A DNA stretch of 64,000 bases from Paralithodes platypus (taxonomy: Eukaryota; Arthropoda; Malacostraca; Decapoda; Lithodidae). Shown here in pieces: positions 63,611-64,000 of the stretch. A program made the translations under genes and the position numbers. The notes under the pieces are model-generated. The model was not told where the DNA came from, made no database searches, and saw nothing but the letters and a program-made list of their open reading frames with translations. The DNA lies in NCBI GenBank assembly GCA_032716605.1, contig CM064519.1:22149688-22213687 (forward strand), read 5' to 3'. The first letter of the stretch is position 1, and every line of letters starts with the position of its first letter.

Positions 63611-63999
63611 TATTTACCTATTTGTATTTACCTATTTGTAGTTTACAAGAATTGAGCAGCGCTCGTGTTGTCCTGTCTTAGTTACTTTATAATCAATCCA
63701 TTTTACTTAGACAAGTATCGTAATGGATATTCCCAGTTCCCAGTATTTTGGACTAACATATCATAACTTATGTTGCCCATATTTCCATATTTACTTTTAT
63801 CCAACCTAGATTTGAACATGTTAATGTTCCTCGCTCTCACCACCTCCCCCTCCAAGTTGTTCCAAGTCTCTATACTCCTATATGGGAAGCTGAATTTCTT
63901 TGTGTCCTTACGACATCTGCCCTTCCTCAGCTTAAACTTGTGCCCTCTTGTCCTTCCATTATCCCTCACGAATAGATCTTCCCTATCTACTAGTTCCAA
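63611..63999 (-). mobile_element. CR1/L2-type LINE 3' fragment
   Basis: The tail ATTTACCTATTTGTATTTACC (about 63611-63631, complement) is a CR1-type 3' repeat. The minus strand then encodes ETWNNLEGEVVRARNINMFK and, upstream, RTRGHKFKLRKGRCRKDTKK, the RT C-terminus. Runs off the window. Confidence 0.82.
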
Positions 64000-64000
64000 A

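Overview
This window is nuclear DNA of an animal, almost certainly an arthropod and most plausibly a decapod crustacean. The evidence is two intron-split housekeeping genes with GT-AG introns, many interstitial TTAGG/CCTAA tracts (the arthropod telomere motif), and introns packed with several LINE families, Penelope-like (Naiad) retroelements, SINEs and short DNA transposons. Species cannot be named from the sequence alone. There is no prokaryotic gene, CRISPR array or operon here.

Two host genes lie head-to-tail on the minus strand. PSMA3, proteasome subunit alpha type-3 (alpha7), runs from its ATG at 37566 down to its stop at 7590 in seven coding exons. It encodes 254 aa with no frame break. 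PHRF1, a PHD and RING finger protein, enters from beyond 64000 and ends at 44111. Eight coding exons (about 1907 aa) are in the window: the PHD finger, a very large 4.3-kb exon with acidic, RS and proline-rich tracts, and the C-terminal SRI-like RNA polymerase II CTD-binding region. The RING exon is off the edge.

Everything else is mobile or repeat DNA. 0-4.3 kb: a decayed LINE ORF1, a young 5'-truncated Naiad copy and a 140-bp higher-order minisatellite. 4.3-9.1 kb: TTAA-flanked elements, a SINE and a foldback element. 9.1-37.5 kb (PSMA3 introns): a LINE with a long intact RT, a CR1/L2-type element with both ORFs broken by TAG codons, a second LINE family in several copies, a tandem duplication, and a 3.06-kb pogo/Tigger-like element that carries another LINE. 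37.6-44.1 kb: intergenic, with old fragments. 52.7-60.7 kb (a PHRF1 intron): a near-complete Naiad element inserted into the RT of an older LINE.

The most unusual signal is a set of short TTAA-flanked elements with CCC-type ends. Eight ends, from elements that otherwise differ, carry a perfect or near-perfect palindrome centred exactly 24.5 bp inside the TTAA, usually with a second copy further in. The palindrome sequence differs between families while the distance stays fixed. Two of these insertions can be checked against related uninterrupted sequence, and each removes cleanly to one TTAA, as expected for piggyBac-type transposition. A second notable family is a foldback element with 8-bp target duplications and telomere-like TTAGG arrays at its apex.
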